64,000 bases of DNA from Nitrospirota bacterium (GTDB lineage: Bacteria > Nitrospirota > Thermodesulfovibrionia > Thermodesulfovibrionales > JdFR-88). Shown here in pieces: positions 1 through 8,018 of the stretch. The stretch lies in assembly GCA_014874185.1 (NCBI GenBank), contig JACWAF010000038.1, forward strand, positions 36,615 through 100,614, given 5' to 3'. The position numbers were made by a program, and so were the translations under genes. The notes under the pieces were generated by a model. It was not told where the DNA came from and made no database searches. It saw only the letters and a program-made list of their open reading frames with translations. Every line of letters starts with the position of its first letter. Position 1 is the stretch's first letter.

Positions 1-19
1 TGATTCCGAAGAAACTAGC

Positions 20-310
20 ATGGTTAAAGGAAGTGTTAATGAGATGTCAATAAAAGTATCTAATCCACCTATACCAGATTTGTCAAAATTAAGCACGCTA
101 GGGATTGGGGTAGATGCTTCACTTGAGCGGGAGGTTGCCAAATATCCAGTAGGCAAAGATACTAGTATACGTCTGATAGCCACTGGCAAAATAACTCAGA
201 AAGCCATCAAAAAGCTTATTGCTATTCTAGAACTCAACTTGGAGGATTTCCCCAACGATGAACAGTCTATGCCACTCACGGGAGATGAAGGGCTGAATAT
301 CGAATCATAG
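20..310 (+). CDS. Small protein of unknown function
   Basis: I do not recognise this 96-residue protein. It is hydrophilic, without signal peptide or membrane segment, and has a central basic stretch (KITQKAIKKLIAILEL) that could be an amphipathic helix. The reading frame is open to the left edge of the window, so the ATG at 20 may be internal and the gene could start outside. Another ATG lies at 44. Base composition is far more A+T-rich than the genes from 0.8 kb onward, which fits a recently acquired or poorly conserved gene. Nothing around it gives a function. Confidence 0.5.
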   Translation: MVKGSVNEMSIKVSNPPIPDLSKLSTLGIGVDASLEREVAKYPVGKDTSIRLIATGKITQKAIKKLIAILELNLEDFPNDEQSMPLTGDEGLNIES

Positions 311-440
311 TGACCTTAAACAGGCGATAGAACGTCTCCATAACTACAAGGGCTTTTTCATGGAGGGGATGTTGCAAAAATATGGCGCTCAGATTATTTG
401 TGAAGTTTTCTGGATAGACTAGATGATATTTAATCGAAAG
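311..440. other. A+T-rich interval with a possible gene remnant
   Basis: The + strand frame that starts just before the stop of the preceding gene stays open to a TAG at 418-420. It would encode a tail such as DLKQAIERLHNYKG followed by MEGMLQKYGAQ, but has no start codon before the ATG at 360. It could be a frameshifted continuation of the gene at 20-310 or chance. No RNA or regulatory signal is evident. Confidence 0.2.
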
Positions 441-665
441 TTATTTTTTCTTCCAGCGGGCTTGCGCGGCCTTATGTGCAATCTCTTTTCTTTTCTCAGG
501 CGCAAGTTTGGTGGCCCTGGACTGCCCACCTTTTAAACCGCCTTTTCGAGCATACTCCTTAAGATCAGGCTTTTCCTCAATCTCGCCAGTAGCTATTTTT
601 GCGACCTTGATAGCGCAGCCGATTACATCGGCGGGTCTTTTCTGTCCTTGTGGGCCTTTAGGCAT
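441..665 (-). CDS. Small basic conserved protein, KGG-like motif
   Basis: A 74-residue, strongly basic, soluble protein. It begins MPKGPQGQKRPADVIG and has a Gly-Lys motif (ARKGGLKGGQSRA) followed by a basic helix ending in AAQARWKKK. Short proteins of this pattern are widespread in bacteria and are usually annotated as hypothetical or putative nucleic-acid-binding; the GG-x-KGG stretch resembles KGG repeats of stress-induced proteins. Binding to DNA or RNA is inference from charge only. No Shine-Dalgarno is visible before the ATG at 665. A CATAAT box ends six bases upstream of it, so the mRNA may be leaderless. It stands alone between an A+T-rich edge and manC. Confidence 0.65.
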   Translation of the reverse strand: MPKGPQGQKRPADVIGCAIKVAKIATGEIEEKPDLKEYARKGGLKGGQSRATKLAPEKRKEIAHKAAQARWKKK

Positions 666-796
666 GATTTAATTATGACATAGGGGCTTTTCTTTATCTA
701 CCGGGCGGGAAAATCAAACTGAGACACTACCGTTTTTCAGGGATCAAGGCAGAACAGCAATTCTTTCGCTGAAGGCCCGGGGGCTAAAGGCGGGGT

Positions 797-2230
797 TTAC
801 CTGCCGTACTTGTCATCCACCCGTATGATGTCGTCCTCTTCGACGTATTCGCCGTTCTGGACCTCTATCATCTCCAACTCCACACGGCCTGGGTTCTCCA
901 GCCTGTGTATGGTGGACTTGGGGATATAGACGCTCTCGTTCTCATGGACGAACTTTATATCGTCTCCTATTGTGACCTTGGCCGTCCCCTTTATCACAAC
1001 CCAGTGTTCGCTGCGGTGGTGGTGCATCTGCAGGCTCAGCCGCTCGCCCCTGTTCACCACTATGCGCTTTATCTTGTACCGGTCCCCGTCCTCGAGGACG
1101 GTGTAGCTGCCCCAGGGACGGAAGGTTATGGTGTGCTCGAAGGCCTCTCTGCGCCCGTTCGCGTTCAGGTGCTCGACCACCTTCTTCACCTTTTGGGCAT
1201 CGCCTCTTTTCGATATGAGTATCGCGTCATCGGTTTCAATCACCAGCAGGTCTTCCAGGCCCACGGTGGCGATGAGTCTCCGGTCGCTCATGACCAGGGA
1301 GTTTTTGGTATCGCAGGTTATTACATCGCCTATCTTCGCGTTGCCGGAATCGTCCTTCGGCAGGGCATCGAAGATGGAATCCCACGAGCCCACGTCGCTC
1401 CAGTATATGTCCATGGGCAGGGTGACCGCCCTGTCAGATTTTTCCATTACGGCGTAATCGATGGATATCTCCGGCATCCTGTCAAAAGAGGCGAGCATGG
1501 CTTCGTAGTCCTCCGCCGCGCTCAATATCTCGAATATCTCCGGCGAATGCCGCCTCAGTTCCTCTTCCATTACGCCTATCTGGAAGGCGAACATGCCTGA
1601 GTTCCAGTAATAGCCGCCCTGCCTGAGGTATTTCCGGGCGGTCTTCAGGTCCGGTTTTTCAGTAAATGCCTCCACCGGATAGAAGCCTGGGCTTCCGGTC
1701 CCGGGGCCTTCCCCTTTTACTTTTATGTAGCCGTAACCGGTCTCCGGCTGGAGGGGTTTAATGCCGAAGGTAACTATATGCCCCTTCCTGGCCGCCTGTT
1801 CCGCCGCTTTCAGATACCGGGCGAAGCCGGACTCCGGCTCTATCATATGGTCTGCGGGGCTTATGAAGAGGACCTCGTCCCTTCCGCAGCCCAGCTTGGA
1901 GGAGCAATACTTGAGGGCAAGGGCAATTGCCGGTGCCGTGTTCCTGGCAACCGGCTCAAGCAGGATATTGTCCATGACGTTTTCCATCAGCCCGTCCAGG
2001 TCCGCTTTCACGTGGAACCTGTAATCGCTGTTTGTCAGGATAAGGATATCGCCGGGGGGCACGGACTTGAGGAGGCGCGTTACGGTCTGTTGGATGAGGG
2101 AGCCGCGGTCGAAGGAGCAGGCCTGCTCCCCGGTGCATGTGTTTATCTTTAAAAACTGCTTGGGGTAATTCTTCCTTGAAAGGGGCCAGAGACGCGTGCC
2201 GCTTCCTCCGGCAAGGACCATCGCCTTCAT
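797..2230 (-). CDS. manC: Mannose-1-phosphate guanylyltransferase / mannose-6-phosphate isomerase (type II)
   Basis: Makes GDP-mannose from GTP and mannose-1-phosphate for cell-surface polysaccharide. The N-terminal nucleotidyltransferase domain opens with MVLAGGSGTRLWPLSR, the nucleotide-binding signature, and has FTEKPD and the WNSGMF motif near residue 210. The C-terminal ~120 residues are a cupin of the type II isomerase (PWGSYTVLEDGDRYKIKR, then QMHHHRSEHW). The 477-residue length is normal for the bifunctional ManC/AlgA/XanB family. The start at 2230 is chosen because GAGGAGG lies 6-7 bases upstream; an in-frame ATG 14 codons earlier lacks both conservation and a ribosome binding site. 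No other sugar genes are adjacent. It diverges from the tolC operon. Confidence 0.93.
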   Translation of the reverse strand: MKAMVLAGGSGTRLWPLSRKNYPKQFLKINTCTGEQACSFDRGSLIQQTVTRLLKSVPPGDILILTNSDYRFHVKADLDGLMENVMDNILLEPVARNTAPAIALALKYCSSKLGCGRDEVLFISPADHMIEPESGFARYLKAAEQAARKGHIVTFGIKPLQPETGYGYIKVKGEGPGTGSPGFYPVEAFTEKPDLKTARKYLRQGGYYWNSGMFAFQIGVMEEELRRHSPEIFEILSAAEDYEAMLASFDRMPEISIDYAVMEKSDRAVTLPMDIYWSDVGSWDSIFDALPKDDSGNAKIGDVITCDTKNSLVMSDRRLIATVGLEDLLVIETDDAILISKRGDAQKVKKVVEHLNANGRREAFEHTITFRPWGSYTVLEDGDRYKIKRIVVNRGERLSLQMHHHRSEHWVVIKGTAKVTIGDDIKFVHENESVYIPKSTIHRLENPGRVELEMIEVQNGEYVEEDDIIRVDDKYGR

Positions 2231-2350
2231 CCACGTCCTCCTCGATGCCCGCCTGGGCGGTGGGATTTGCATACGCGACTATAATAATAATAATAAAATT
2301 GCGGCATTTTTGTCATTTTCCCGGTCAGGACCGCTTAAAATCAATTTTTC

Positions 2351-2378
2351 TTGACAATCAGAGCGGGCTGCTGATAAA
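2351..2378 (+). promoter_or_regulatory. Sigma-70-type promoter of the tolC-emrAB operon
   Basis: TTGACA at 2351-2356, 16-base spacer, GATAAA at 2373-2378. It precedes the TolC-family gene by about 30 bases. Confidence 0.5.
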
Positions 2379-2394
2379 GTAAGTAAGCACTAAC
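2379..2394. promoter_or_regulatory. Imperfect inverted repeat, operator-like
   Basis: GTAAGT, four bases, ACTAAC: two six-base half-sites with one mismatch, placed right after the -10 box of the efflux promoter. Position and spacing suit a TetR-type repressor operator, but no TetR gene is encoded nearby, so this is inference. Confidence 0.25.
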
Positions 2395-2409
2395 ATTTTC
2401 AGGAGGCGC

Positions 2410-3723
2410 TTGAAAATTTCGATGCTGAAAAAGGGCGTTTTCACGGGCTTGGCCCTGCTTTTGCTCACGCCCGCTCTTGCCCGTGCGGAGCTGCTTTCTT
2501 TTGCCCAGGGACTGCGGATCGCCACCCGGGAGAACAGGCAGATAAAGATAGCCGGAAGCGACGAGGCCATATCAGGCGCGGACACGAGGATCGCCCGCTC
2601 GGCGATGCTCCCCCAGGTGAACGCGTCGGCATCCGAAGTCGTGCAGTCTTATCAGCAAAAGGCGATATTCGCGGGGACCACCATCCCCATGTCGCAGAGG
2701 GATTTTTACGCGTATAGTTTAAGGGTGCAGCAGATGCTCTATGATTTCAAAGCGAACGCCTCACGCTACGAGGCGGCGGGGAAGGTGTTCCAGTCCAGGA
2801 GATACGATGCCGAGGGGATAAGGAACCTGGTAGGGCTCCAGTTCGCAAACGCCTATTTCGACCTCCTGGAGGCCGACCGGATGGTGCTCCTTGCAAAGGA
2901 GGAGGTTGAAAGGCTTCAGCTGCATCTCGAGGACGCCCGGAACCTTTATAACGCGGGGGTAATAACCAAAAACGACCTCCTGCAGGCCGAGGTGAGGATA
3001 TCGGACGCGAAGCAGAGTCTGCTAACGGAGCAGAATGCCCGCGCCATCGCCGCTTCCATGGTGAACAACATACTGGCCAGGCCCCTTGACACCCCCATAC
3101 AGGCCGAGGAAGTGAACGGCCTTCCCCCCGGTGCACTGGATACCAATCTCGCCAGAAGCTGGACGAAAGCCGAGGAGAACAGGCCGGAGCTTAAAAGCGT
3201 GAATTCGGTCCTCGAATCGCTGCAACTAGAAAAAAGGTCCATCCGCGCGGACTATTTTCCGAAGCTCTTCGTAAACGGCGGATACGATTACACACAGAAC
3301 CGTTATCTCACGCACAACGGCAACTGGTCAGCCATATTCGGGGTGGGGATAAACCTTTACAGCGGCGGCCTCACAAGGGCGCAGATATCGAAGGTGGATG
3401 CCCGGAAGATGAAGCTCCTTGAGCAGAAGGACGCCCTGGCGGACCAGATAAGGCTCGAGGTGGAACAGTATATACTCGACCTCCAGAGCGCCCGGGAAAA
3501 GGTGAGCGTGACAAAGGACGCCATCGAACAGGCCAGGGAGAATGTGCGCATAAACAGGGCGAAATATACCGAGGGGGTGGGGACGGCAACAGACGTGCTG
3601 GACTCGATAACCCTGCTGACCACCGCCGAGACGAATTATTACAGCGCAATATACGAACTGAAGAAGGCCCAGGCGGGCGTCATTTACTCGGAGGGAGAGA
3701 ATTTATCGGAGGTATATAAATAA
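2410..3723 (+). CDS. TolC-family outer membrane efflux channel
   Basis: Outer membrane factor of a tripartite pump. Residues 1-26 form a signal peptide (LLLLTPALARA then cleavage). The rest shows the duplicated helical OEP repeat, with long alpha-helices (for example AKEEVERLQLHLEDARNLYNAGVITKNDLLQAE and its counterpart near residue 380 with RAKYTEGVGTATDVLDS). The length of ~437 residues is normal. Start: TTG at 2410 has AGGAGG only three bases away, ATG at 2422 has it 15 bases away; the true start is one of these. The stop TAA overlaps the ATG of emrA by one base, so the two are translationally coupled. Confidence 0.9.
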   Translation: MKISMLKKGVFTGLALLLLTPALARAELLSFAQGLRIATRENRQIKIAGSDEAISGADTRIARSAMLPQVNASASEVVQSYQQKAIFAGTTIPMSQRDFYAYSLRVQQMLYDFKANASRYEAAGKVFQSRRYDAEGIRNLVGLQFANAYFDLLEADRMVLLAKEEVERLQLHLEDARNLYNAGVITKNDLLQAEVRISDAKQSLLTEQNARAIAASMVNNILARPLDTPIQAEEVNGLPPGALDTNLARSWTKAEENRPELKSVNSVLESLQLEKRSIRADYFPKLFVNGGYDYTQNRYLTHNGNWSAIFGVGINLYSGGLTRAQISKVDARKMKLLEQKDALADQIRLEVEQYILDLQSAREKVSVTKDAIEQARENVRINRAKYTEGVGTATDVLDSITLLTTAETNYYSAIYELKKAQAGVIYSEGENLSEVYK

Positions 3724-4823
3724 TGGAAGAAGACCGGAAACCGGCAAACAATAGAAGAAAGAAAGTCCTTGCGCTTGTAATCTTTGCGGTCCTGACGGTT
3801 ATCGGCGGGATCGTCGTCCTCCTTTATTTATCGTACAAGTCCACCCATATCTCCACCGACGACGCCTACATAGAGGGGCAGATACATACCATAGCCCCCA
3901 GGATACCCGGCACCGTAAGGGCCATATACGTGGACGACAACCAGCATGTACACCAGGGGGACCTGCTGGTTGAACTGGACCCCGCAGACTATGAAGCCAG
4001 ATTGCAGGAGGCCCTCTCCGCCAGTGACGCGGAGAGGGGGAAACTCCTTCAGGCCGATGCAACCCTGCAGGCCGCGAAGAAACAGCTCGAAGAGCTGAAG
4101 GCGGCCGTGGCCGCCGCCAGGGCCAATCTGGAGTTGCAGATAGCCAACATGGAACAGGCAAAAAAGGACGCCGCCAGGGCCGAAGCCCTTATTAAAAAGG
4201 AAACCATTTCCAGGGAGCGCTACGAAAAGACCATGACCGGCTATGACGTCACCAGGGCCCGGGTGAAGGCCTCCCGCGAAGAGTTGAAGAAGGCCGAGAC
4301 CGCGCTTAAGACGCAGCGGGCCATTATCAGGGAAAGGAAATCCTCGATAACGGCCCAGGAGTTCATGATAAAACAGAAAAAGGCCGCGGCCAGGCTGGCG
4401 GGGCTTAATGCCGGATACACAAAGATATACGCCCCGGTAGAGGGATACGTCACGAAGAAATCCGTTGAAATAGGCAACCAGGTGCAGCCGGGCCAGCCGC
4501 TCATGGCCCTGGTGCCGCTCGCCGAGCCTGACATATGGGTGATCGCCAACTATAAGGAGACCCAGATCAGGAAGATACACCCCGGCCAGGACGTGGACAT
4601 AAAGGTGGACACCTATTCCGGAAAGACTTTCCATGGGAAGGTGAACAGCATTATGGCGGGCACGGGGGCCGCGTTCTCGCTCTTTCCGCCCGAGAACGCG
4701 ACCGGCAATTTCGTGAAAGTGGTCCAGAGGGTCCCGGTCAAGATAACGCTCAACAGGGGTGAGGACCCCAAGCACGTCCTCCGTGTGGGCATGTCCGTAG
4801 TCCCGACGGTGCTGGTAAAATAA
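3723..4823 (+). CDS. emrA: EmrA/HlyD-family membrane fusion protein
   Basis: Periplasmic adaptor linking the inner membrane exporter to the TolC-like channel. A single transmembrane helix near residues 14-36 is followed by STDDAYIEG, the hallmark start of the EmrA barrel. Then come a split lipoyl/HlyD domain (VDDNQHVHQGDLLVELDP), a long coiled-coil hairpin (residues ~95-220), and the return lipoyl half (IYAPVEGYVTKKSVEIGNQV). The 366-residue length matches EmrA. It sits between the channel gene (one-base overlap) and emrB. Substrate cannot be told from sequence. Confidence 0.92.
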   Translation: MEEDRKPANNRRKKVLALVIFAVLTVIGGIVVLLYLSYKSTHISTDDAYIEGQIHTIAPRIPGTVRAIYVDDNQHVHQGDLLVELDPADYEARLQEALSASDAERGKLLQADATLQAAKKQLEELKAAVAAARANLELQIANMEQAKKDAARAEALIKKETISRERYEKTMTGYDVTRARVKASREELKKAETALKTQRAIIRERKSSITAQEFMIKQKKAAARLAGLNAGYTKIYAPVEGYVTKKSVEIGNQVQPGQPLMALVPLAEPDIWVIANYKETQIRKIHPGQDVDIKVDTYSGKTFHGKVNSIMAGTGAAFSLFPPENATGNFVKVVQRVPVKITLNRGEDPKHVLRVGMSVVPTVLVK

Positions 4824-4873
4824 GAAACTCCCAGGAAGTCTCGGTCAGCAAATGGCTCATCGCCTTCTCCGTC

Positions 4874-6373
4874 ATGCTGCCCACGTTGATAGAGATCGTG
4901 GACACTTCCGTCGTGAACGTCTCCCTGGAGCATATAAGGGGCAGTCTCTCGGCGGGAATAGACGAGGCCACATGGACGATAACCTCCTACCTCGTCTCGA
5001 ACGCTATCATAATCCCGATGACGGGCTGGCTCAGCCGGCGCTTCGGACGCAAGAGATACCTGATATTCTCGATAACGCTGTTTACGGTAAGCTCTTTTCT
5101 CTGCGGCACGGCATGGAGCCTGATGGCCCTGGTCACATTCAGGGTTTTGCAGGGCATCGGGGGCGGGGCGCTCCAGCCCATATCGCAGTCAATCCTTCTT
5201 GAGACCTTTCCCCCGAAACAGCACGGGATGGCCATGGCCATCTTCGGGGTGGGGATCATGTTCGGCCCCATCATCGGGCCTCTCCTTGGCGGCTGGATAA
5301 CCGACAACTGGTCGTGGCACTGGATATTCTTCATAAACATCCCGATCGGGGTGGTCTCCATACTCATGGTCCTGTTCTTCATTACTGACCCGCCATATCT
5401 CAGGCGGCACGTAAAAGAGACGATAGATTACTGGGGACTCGCGCTACTCTCGGTAGGGCTTGGCTCCCTGCAGATAGTCCTTGACAAGGGACAGAGGGAG
5501 GACTGGTTCAGCTCTCATTTCATAACCGTGCTTGCGGCGCTCTCATCCATCTGCCTGGTGCTCTTTGTCATTAACGAGCTTGTCGCGAAACACCCGATAG
5601 TTGACCTGAGGACCTTCAAGAACCGCACCTTCGCGGCAGGCAATGTGGTGATGTTCTTCGCCTTCTTCAACCTGTTTGGAAGCATCGTGCTCCTGCCCAT
5701 ATTCCTGCAGAGCATGATGGGCTACACGGCGACCCTCTCGGGGCTGGTCCTTGGGCCTGGCGGAATAGCCACTCTCCTTGCCATGCCCATCGTGGGAAAG
5801 CTGGTGACAAAGGTGAACTCAAAGGGGATACTGGCCTGCGGGATAGCCGTCTCGGCCTATTCCACCTTCCTCATGTCCCGCTTCACCCTCAATGCGGATT
5901 TTTATACCCTGGTCTGGCCGCGCGTGCTCCTTGGGGTGGGGATGGGCTTACTCTTCATCCCGCTTACCACGCTCACCATGAGCGGGATAAGCCGTGAGGA
6001 GATGGGGAACGCCTCATCCATCTATAACCTCCTCAGGAACCTGGGCGGAAGCTCCGGGGTGGCCTTCGTGACAACCATGCTTGCCAGGGGGCAGCAGAGA
6101 CATCAGGCCTATCTCATTTCCCATCTGACCCCGTTCAGCAGGAATTACCAGATAGCCCTGGAGCGGACCTCGCGGGCGCTCGATTTCAAGGGCTTCGGAC
6201 AGGTCATCATGGGGAGGGCCGCAATCATCTATCGCGAGCTTCTGAGGCAGGCATCCATTCTTGCCTTCAACGACGCGTTCCTGCTTCTCAGTTTTCTGAT
6301 GATATGCGTGCTTCCACTTGTCCTCCTCATGCTCAGGCCCAAATCGTCCCAGGCGCCCGTGGGCATGCACTAG
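4874..6373 (+). CDS. emrB: EmrB/QacA-type MFS drug:proton antiporter (DHA2, 14 TM)
   Basis: Inner membrane exporter of the EmrAB-TolC pump. It has the TM1 motif D-T-S-V-V-N-V-S-L, LSRRFGRKR after TM2, and motif C in TM5 (GVGIMFGPIIGPLLGG). Total length near 500 residues fits 14 TM segments. The coordinate given is the first canonical ATG, but it cuts TM1. The same frame is open upstream and encodes RNSQEVSVSKWLIAFSV, matching the usual N-terminus of the family. The expected start is at 4820, where ATA overlaps the TAA stop of emrA. A single G-to-A change from an ATGA overlap would explain this: emrA keeps a stop, emrB loses its ATG. Confidence 0.9.
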   Translation: MLPTLIEIVDTSVVNVSLEHIRGSLSAGIDEATWTITSYLVSNAIIIPMTGWLSRRFGRKRYLIFSITLFTVSSFLCGTAWSLMALVTFRVLQGIGGGALQPISQSILLETFPPKQHGMAMAIFGVGIMFGPIIGPLLGGWITDNWSWHWIFFINIPIGVVSILMVLFFITDPPYLRRHVKETIDYWGLALLSVGLGSLQIVLDKGQREDWFSSHFITVLAALSSICLVLFVINELVAKHPIVDLRTFKNRTFAAGNVVMFFAFFNLFGSIVLLPIFLQSMMGYTATLSGLVLGPGGIATLLAMPIVGKLVTKVNSKGILACGIAVSAYSTFLMSRFTLNADFYTLVWPRVLLGVGMGLLFIPLTTLTMSGISREEMGNASSIYNLLRNLGGSSGVAFVTTMLARGQQRHQAYLISHLTPFSRNYQIALERTSRALDFKGFGQVIMGRAAIIYRELLRQASILAFNDAFLLLSFLMICVLPLVLLMLRPKSSQAPVGMH

Positions 6374-6379
6374 CAGAAG

Positions 6380-7237
6380 TCACCTCACGACAAGCACCGG
6401 GCAGGGGGCGTTCATTATTACCCGCTCCGTGGTGCTGCCCATCAGCGCCCTGGTAACGCCTTTCCAGCCGTAGGTGCCCATTATGATGAGGTCGTTGTTC
6501 AGCCTCCTTGAGGCCTCGATTATCTCCGCCTCCGGATAGCCCTCGGCTATCTCCGAGCCCGCGGTCACGCCCGCCTTGGCCGCTATGTCCTCCGCCTGGC
6601 GCGTTACCTTCCCGGCCTCCTCGAAGAGCCTTTTCCGGATGGCTTCGGTCTTGAAGAACTCCACCATCTCCTCATAGCGGGGGATTACATAGAGAACAGT
6701 TATTACGGCATCGCGCGGCTTTGAGAGTGCGCAGGCCCGCTCAAGGGCCCGCCTGCTGAACTCCGAGCCGTCGAAGGGGACCAGTATGGACGCGTAATCA
6801 CCGGAGCACTTTTCACGGGGTTTCCTCACTACCAGCACGTCACATGGGGAATGGGAGATGACCGAAGCGGTTACGCTGCCCATTATCAGCCGCTTCAACC
6901 CCTTTTTCCCGTATGTGCCAAGCGCAATAAGGCCGGCCCTTTTTTCGCGGGCCACGTCGGCGATCACCTCCGGGGCCTCGCCGTTGCAGACAATCGTCTC
7001 GGCCTGCACGCCCAGGTCCCTTGCCGCATCATCGGCAGCCTGCCTGCATATGCGTTTGCCAAGCTCCAGGCGCCTCTCCATCTGCCCCGGCGCGGCGCCT
7101 GGCTCCTCTTCGTCAAAATAGGCCGCGTTCACGACCACCACTTTGCCGCCGTGGCTTTTTACCCAGGCGGCGGCCTCTTTCAGCGCGGCCCTGCTGGGCC
7201 CTGATCCATCATATCCCACTACTATGGTGTCGTACAT
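6380..7237 (-). CDS. Tandem-domain universal stress protein
   Basis: Two UspA domains in one 285-residue chain: MYDTIVVGYDGS at the start and ILVPFDGSEFS near residue 151. Both carry the ATP-binding loop G-2x-G-9x-G-S/T (GTYGKKGLKRLIMGS and GTYGWKGVTRALMGS), so nucleotide binding is expected in both. Cytosolic stress-response role, partner unknown. GGAGGAGGGG lies upstream of the ATG at 7237. The start overlaps the stop of the TIGR02186 gene by one base, making it the last gene of a three-gene unit with the TauE-type exporter. Confidence 0.93.
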   Translation of the reverse strand: MYDTIVVGYDGSGPSRAALKEAAAWVKSHGGKVVVVNAAYFDEEEPGAAPGQMERRLELGKRICRQAADDAARDLGVQAETIVCNGEAPEVIADVAREKRAGLIALGTYGKKGLKRLIMGSVTASVISHSPCDVLVVRKPREKCSGDYASILVPFDGSEFSRRALERACALSKPRDAVITVLYVIPRYEEMVEFFKTEAIRKRLFEEAGKVTRQAEDIAAKAGVTAGSEIAEGYPEAEIIEASRRLNNDLIIMGTYGWKGVTRALMGSTTERVIMNAPCPVLVVR

Positions 7238-8001
7238 TAATGGGCCCCTCCTCCTTTTCTGAAGACGAGCCCGACGGCAAACCCGGCCAGGAGGGCCACG
7301 CCAACGGAAAGGAGCCCGTAGAGGGCCGGCCTTGTCCTTGCCATCCCGGACAGCTCCTTTACCAGCCCCGCCTGTTCCACCTCTACATTTGCCTCGGCCT
7401 TTTCTATCACCTTTTGGTCCTTCACCGCGTATACGGTGACCGTATAGTTGCCGGGGGCCGCCTGATAGGGCCAGGGGGTATTGATGTAAAACTCCTGCTG
7501 GCCGCCTCCCGGCTTTGTCCCTATCTTCCCCACGGAGCCGCCGTAGAGCTTGCCATGCTCCTTGTATTTTATGAACTCGTCAAGCCACCTCGCCCTCTCC
7601 TGCCCGTTCTCCAACTCGCATACGGCATGGGCCTTCAGGGCTGGATAGCCGATCACGCTGGCCTCGGCCTCGGCCGGGGAGAGCAGGTCTTCTATCCTCT
7701 TCGTGCTGTGGATGAAATAGAGGCCCGGCACCTTGTCCACCTTGAAATCGCCAACGTTCATCCAGAGCACCCCGCCCACCTTGCCCTTCTGCTTCAGCGC
7801 GTGGCGCCCATCGGCGGAGGCTATCTTTATTACCAGGTCCACGTCCGGGTCCGAAGCGCCCTTTATGCTGACAGTGCTGCCGTGATAGAAGAAGTCCACC
7901 TTTATATGGTCATGGTTGGCCTTTATATTGAGCATGGAATGGGCCTTTAAGGGCGCCAGCGTGAAAACCAGGACCGCAATAATGGCCGCTATCCTTTTCA
8001 T
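7237..8001 (-). CDS. TIGR02186-family membrane-anchored protein
   Basis: Signal peptide (IAAIIAVLVFTLAPLKAHS), a periplasmic region of ~200 residues and a C-terminal TM helix (GLLSVGVALLAGFAVGLVF). The body resembles the TIGR02186 / Alph_Pro_TM family, which is of unknown function and often sits beside TauE/SafE permeases, as here. It may be a periplasmic partner of the exporter, which is inference. The start at 8001 is chosen for AGGAGG nine bases upstream; two earlier in-frame starts (TTG 8022, ATG 8019) overlap the upstream stop. Confidence 0.75.
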   Translation of the reverse strand: MKRIAAIIAVLVFTLAPLKAHSMLNIKANHDHIKVDFFYHGSTVSIKGASDPDVDLVIKIASADGRHALKQKGKVGGVLWMNVGDFKVDKVPGLYFIHSTKRIEDLLSPAEAEASVIGYPALKAHAVCELENGQERARWLDEFIKYKEHGKLYGGSVGKIGTKPGGGQQEFYINTPWPYQAAPGNYTVTVYAVKDQKVIEKAEANVEVEQAGLVKELSGMARTRPALYGLLSVGVALLAGFAVGLVFRKGGGAH

Positions 8002-8018
8002 CTCCGCTGCCCTCCTCA

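Noticed and set aside
3828..4775. 315-codon frame antisense to emrA
   Set aside because: Shadow frame, Gly/His/Leu-rich, no signals.
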